DNA of 7,561 nt from the NCBI GenBank assembly GCA_023246415.1, contig JAHFIK010000061.1, positions 1 to 7,561 of the forward strand, given 5' to 3'. The notes beneath the pieces were generated by a model that was not told where the DNA came from, did not search any database, and saw only the letters and a program-made list of their open reading frames with translations. Positions 4,606 through 7,561 of the stretch are shown in pieces. Source of the stretch: Candidatus Uhrbacteria bacterium (GTDB lineage: Bacteria > Patescibacteriota > Patescibacteriia > 2-12-FULL-60-25). The position numbers and the translations under genes are program-made. Numbering within the stretch: position 1 is the first letter of the stretch; each line of letters begins with the position of its first letter.

Positions 4606-7002
4606 CTAAGACCTCGCCTTGCCGACGATTGCGACGAATTTGTCGATATGCGTCCTTAGTTCGGCCAGTGCGGCAGGAGCCTCCTTGTCAATATGCATCG
4701 TATTCGACAAGTTGCAAAACTTATACAGATTGATAACTGCCGTCAGATCGTCGTTTGTCAGTTTGCCGAGCTTGGCCTTGCCGGGGGCAAGCTCGCTGAG
4801 AACCTGCTCGAAATTTCGCTCCTTGTCCCACATGAGCACCTCGTTCTTAATGAACTTTTCGACGGCGATACGAAGAAGTTGACCGTACTTCAGAGCAGTC
4901 TCCTCCGGACGGAACGTTCCAGCGGCCGCGGCAAGGGCGATTTCCTCGCTACATTTCTTCACCTCCTCGGTGAGGTCGAATCCGCGATCGAGATACACGA
5001 AACTACCGCCAAACTCGTCGCCATTCTTCAGGACGCCAAACTTTGCGACGTTCTCCTCCTTCGAAAGGTACTTGTAGAACAGTGGATGATGCGTCAGTAC
5101 GATGACCTGAGCGAAGATATCCTTTTGACTATAGATGAGTTCGGCGAGAATTTTGAGGTTGGGAGCGTCCAAACTCGTGATGGGGTCGTCGAGAACGAGC
5201 ACTTTTTTCTCCTTGTCCACCACGCCGTCGTTGATGGCGAAAAAGAACGCGAGGGAGATGATTTGACGCTCTCCTTCCGAAAGCCCGTTCTTGAACTCAC
5301 GTTCTTTTCCGTACCTATCTTTCACCTTGTAGGAGAAGGTGTAGGACTTCGTGTTGGGCGCAGGCTCGACGTGCTCAAGAACGAAGTTCAAGCTGAATCT
5401 GCCAAGAATGTCAGCCATCTTCGTGATGACGCTCGCGGGAATCGTGTTAGCAAGATGCTCCGCGAGCTTATCAGCGGCCTCCTTCGCGGCGTCCGTGAGG
5501 ATCCTGAGCTTCGTTAATGCCTCGTCGCGCTCCCTCATGGCGACCAGCTTCCCAGTCTCAAGGAAGGCAACGGTCGCGTTACTGGATGCCACTGCCGCAG
5601 ACCGCGTAGCGATCTCTGACGTGAGAGTGCTCTTGTCCGTATACTTCGCTTTGAATGTGGTGATGGCGATATTCTTCAGCGCGAGCATGCCATTTACCTC
5701 TTTGGTTATGGCTTCGATTTTCCCAGAATACGCGGCCAATGCTGCATGCACTGCATTTATATCGACCTGTTTTCGTTCCAACGTCTTCAGGGACTCCAGT
5801 CCTTCCATCAGTATTGAAAACTGTATGGGCACGACGAGTGCATCCACTTTTTCCAAAACAGTAGTTTTCTCTTCAACGGAATACAGGCCTTCGATATCGA
5901 AGGTGGTACCTATTTTTTCGAGCGACGCAAAAGCGGCCGTAGCAAGCACAGACAAGCGAGACCGGGCTTCACCGAGAGCAGCGAAGCTCATCTTCATAGA
6001 CTCGACATCCGCGAGGAGTTTCTGCTTCTCAGTCTCGTACGTCTGGTCGAAGGCCGATTTGTAGTACTCGATGACATTGGCTGCGTTCGCGAGCGGCTGC
6101 ATGCAGAGCGGACAATTGTGGGAGGCGTAATCGGCCGGAATGTTGTCTTTGGCGCTCTCGATGAAAGAACGGTGCTTCTCGAAGTGAGCCTTCACATCTG
6201 CGTCAGCACCCTCCTGCGCCTTTTCTTTGACTTCCCTCGCAAACAATTCCTTACAGGCATCCAATCCAGAAATATCTTCCGGAGCTGGAAGCATGGCCAC
6301 GGCGGCAATGCCCGCAATCTCGGCCTGCTTTGTTTCGAGCTTCCGGAGCGTCATGAGCTTAGCGCCTGCCTCCGCGGACGCCTTCTTCACCCCTTCCAGC
6401 TCGGTTTCGATGCCGAGTGCATCCATGGCGGCGAACCGGGCGAAGTAAGTCTTGTCAGCATCAGAAACATCGAGCTTCAGCGCGCGATCGTTCATCTTCT
6501 TGAAGTCGGTCACCTCGCCGTCACAGCGTTCTTTCACAGCCTTAAGACGATGTGCCTCCGCATCCAAGTCGATGATGAGCTGTCCGGCGTTCTGCGAATG
6601 CTGACCCTGCTGGTTCCCGCGATTGCCATGCGTGTGAACATTTCCGTTGATAAAGTCCACGTCGAAGAATAGGATGTCACCCCTGTCGAGCCGCTCATTA
6701 GTCCAAGCGCCGTTTTCAAACTTGTGAATGATATCGTTCCCGCCCTTTTCGGCCTCCACCTCGGCGGTTTCAGGTTTTGTAGTACCGAACTCATCATACT
6801 GCGAGAGGCTCTTCAGTATCCCGCACAAAGTAGACTTTCCTGAACCGTTTTCTCCGAAGACTGCGCTCACCCTGCCGAACTGTTCGACCTGAAGCTGTTG
6901 CGCGCCGGCTGCATCCTTGCCCATGAAACGACAAAACTTCGACCACTCGAAGTCGATGAAGGATTTGAACTTTTTTACGCTGACAAAACGCTTGATTCTC
7001 AT
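4606..7002 (-). CDS. RloC/PrrC-like AAA ATPase with zinc-hook motif, candidate anticodon nuclease
   Basis: 798 residues with ABC/SMC-like ATPase parts at both ends. Walker A GENGSGKST is at 50-58. Coiled coil runs at about 136-290 and 310-520 with CPLC (297-300) at the turn, as in Rad50/RloC zinc hooks. The ABC signature LSEGERQ is at 574-580, Walker B VLVLDDP at 601-607, and the switch histidine in LTHHP at 638. After the ATPase come Arg711-x3-Glu715 (LLRIAVEKF) and His770 (NLSNTMH). PrrC and RloC anticodon nucleases use an Arg-x3-Glu...His triad at the same relative place, so cleavage of a tRNA anticodon is plausible but unproven; the Glu-His gap (55 residues) is longer than in PrrC (32). 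Length suits RloC. The ATG at 7002 has no Shine-Dalgarno. A weak promoter (TTGATT 7048-7043, 18 bp, CATATT 7024-7019) would give a very short leader. No restriction-modification genes lie nearby. It could instead be a related AAA_13 protein without nuclease activity. Confidence 0.85.
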   Translation of the reverse strand: MRIKRFVSVKKFKSFIDFEWSKFCRFMGKDAAGAQQLQVEQFGRVSAVFGENGSGKSTLCGILKSLSQYDEFGTTKPETAEVEAEKGGNDIIHKFENGAWTNERLDRGDILFFDVDFINGNVHTHGNRGNQQGQHSQNAGQLIIDLDAEAHRLKAVKERCDGEVTDFKKMNDRALKLDVSDADKTYFARFAAMDALGIETELEGVKKASAEAGAKLMTLRKLETKQAEIAGIAAVAMLPAPEDISGLDACKELFAREVKEKAQEGADADVKAHFEKHRSFIESAKDNIPADYASHNCPLCMQPLANAANVIEYYKSAFDQTYETEKQKLLADVESMKMSFAALGEARSRLSVLATAAFASLEKIGTTFDIEGLYSVEEKTTVLEKVDALVVPIQFSILMEGLESLKTLERKQVDINAVHAALAAYSGKIEAITKEVNGMLALKNIAITTFKAKYTDKSTLTSEIATRSAAVASSNATVAFLETGKLVAMRERDEALTKLRILTDAAKEAADKLAEHLANTIPASVITKMADILGRFSLNFVLEHVEPAPNTKSYTFSYKVKDRYGKEREFKNGLSEGERQIISLAFFFAINDGVVDKEKKVLVLDDPITSLDAPNLKILAELIYSQKDIFAQVIVLTHHPLFYKYLSKEENVAKFGVLKNGDEFGGSFVYLDRGFDLTEEVKKCSEEIALAAAAGTFRPEETALKYGQLLRIAVEKFIKNEVLMWDKERNFEQVLSELAPGKAKLGKLTNDDLTAVINLYKFCNLSNTMHIDKEAPAALAELRTHIDKFVAIVGKARS

Positions 7003-7018
7003 GAGGCGGACGTATCAA

Positions 7019-7048
7019 AATATGAAGTTATCCTAATGGAGCAATCAA
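7019..7048 (-). promoter_or_regulatory. Weak candidate promoter of the ATPase gene
   Basis: On the minus strand TTGATT (7048-7043) and CATATT (7024-7019), each 4 of 6, are spaced by 18 bp. Transcription would begin about 10 nt before the ATG at 7002, in keeping with the missing ribosome-binding site. The remaining sequence to 7182 shows no gene. Confidence 0.3.
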
Positions 7049-7182
7049 TAACTGTGAAGAGGTCCTCCGCTTTGATTTTTTACGCGAATTTCCGATGCAA
7101 AAAATAAGACCTCGGCCGATCCAAGTTTTTTCACTCGCACATTTCGGCTACTTAAGAGCGCGTCCGTGATGGCCGCCGTGCA

Positions 7183-7218
7183 ACGTAAAAACGACAGCTG
7201 ATGCTGTCGTTTTTACGT
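7183..7218 (-). terminator. Intrinsic terminator of tRNA-Phe, symmetric
   Basis: The 16-bp arms 7183-7198 and 7203-7218 are perfectly complementary around the loop TGAT. The core is CGACAGC/GCTGTCG flanked by an A-run and a T-run, so it can work in both directions. On the minus strand it begins at the last base of the tRNA-Phe CCA end. Confidence 0.88.
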
Positions 7219-7292
7219 GGTGCCGAGGGTCAGAATTGAACTGACGACGCCAGCCTCTTCAGGGCTGCGCTCTACCACTGAGCTACCTCGGC
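7218..7292 (-). tRNA. tRNA-Phe(GAA)
   Basis: 75 nt including an encoded CCA. The acceptor stem is GCCGAGG/CCTCGGC and the D arm GCTC-AGTGGTA-GAGC. The anticodon stem CAGCC/GGCTG carries the loop CTGAAGA, giving anticodon GAA. The T arm is GTCAG-TTCAATT-CTGAC and the discriminator base is A. It follows the small ORF at the right edge on the same strand and is directly terminated. Confidence 0.97.
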
Positions 7293-7307
7293 ATGGTTTT
7301 TAGAACA

Positions 7308-7338
7308 ATTGACGGATTGCGGATTAACGAATTGACGA
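7308..7338. repeat. Short 7-8 bp tandem repeat array upstream of tRNA-Phe
   Basis: Four imperfect units follow one another: ATTGACGG, ATTGCGG, ATTAACGA and ATTGACGA, with ATT starting a fifth. The array fills the space between the small ORF and tRNA-Phe. It differs in sequence from the GTRGTNC heptamer array at 2302-2362 but has a similar unit length and also sits beside a tRNA gene. Confidence 0.7.
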
Positions 7339-7345
7339 ATTCTAG

Positions 7346-7558
7346 CTAGAGAAGCTTTCGCCGTAAACGATCCTCTCCGTTATGAGTGACGTGACTTTGA
7401 ACGTGAAACTTTTTTTCCGGCGTGATTCGTTGAACAGTGACAATCGTTGGATTCTTGGTCTCCCGTGGCATCGTTCTCACAGAACGGAGCGGCGTGGCGA
7501 TAGAATCCGCGATGAAACGGTTCTTTGAAATTCGCTTCGAGCTTTTCGGCTTCCGCAT
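7346..7558 (-). CDS. Small basic protein or C-terminal part of one, unknown function
   Basis: The frame gives 70 residues from an ATG at 7558 to TAG at 7346. No stop is seen before the window edge at 7561, so the real start may lie outside. The product is strongly basic (many Lys and Arg, for example RKPKSSKRISKNR at the start and DRLRRKLL at the end), with no signal peptide or membrane helix. The codon choice resembles the other genes here, which favours a real gene. Basic charge would fit nucleic-acid binding, but no family is recognised. It precedes tRNA-Phe on the same strand. Confidence 0.5.
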   Translation of the reverse strand: MRKPKSSKRISKNRFIADSIATPLRSVRTMPRETKNPTIVTVQRITPEKKFHVQSHVTHNGEDRLRRKLL

Positions 7559-7561
7559 CGA

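Noticed and set aside
4693..6672. Long plus-strand open frames at 4693-5517, 5351-6064 and 6118-6672.
   Set aside because: They lie opposite the ATPase gene, whose motifs are unmistakable, and their translations show no domain features.

Overview
The window looks like chromosomal DNA from a bacterium with compact, mostly uncharacterised genes, plausibly of the Candidate Phyla Radiation (Patescibacteria) or a similar environmental lineage. This rests on the style of the left-hand secreted proteins (DUF3761 with a peptidoglycan-binding domain, a membrane-anchored coiled coil with two Cys), on several genes without a Shine-Dalgarno sequence, and on intergenic hairpins built from short repeats. 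It is an inference, not a demonstrated assignment. TGA, TAG and TAA are all used as stops, so the standard bacterial code fits. No integrase, transposase, CRISPR array or rRNA was seen.

Left part (1-1930, minus strand): a run of cell-envelope genes. A lipoprotein (1316-1930) is followed closely by a small membrane-anchored coiled-coil protein (867-1277, whose start is disturbed by an 8-base homopolymer). Then comes a separately promoted, near-leaderless gene for a membrane-anchored extracytoplasmic protein that runs off the left edge (1-795).

Middle left (2029-2412, minus strand): a tRNA-Pro(UGG) and tRNA-Gly(UCC) pair closed by an intrinsic terminator. Two long imperfect palindromes flank tRNA-Pro; the upstream one is assembled from 7-bp direct repeats. 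A small plus-strand gene (2513-2827) ends at a bidirectional terminator facing the minus-strand genes to its right.

Middle (2962-4048, minus strand): two tandem paralogous genes of unknown family. Their products align without gaps over 111 residues. A strong intrinsic terminator and a candidate promoter lie between them, so they look like separate transcription units.

Right part (4222-7002, minus strand): a two-gene unit with a 798-residue RloC/PrrC-like AAA ATPase and a three-helix membrane protein. The ATPase has a Walker A motif, a CPLC zinc-hook-like turn in a coiled coil, an ABC signature, a Walker B motif, and a C-terminal Arg-x3-Glu plus His arrangement resembling anticodon nucleases. 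This is the best candidate for a defence or stress system here. To its right lie a terminator, tRNA-Phe(GAA), a short 7-8 bp repeat array, and the end of a small basic ORF at the right edge.
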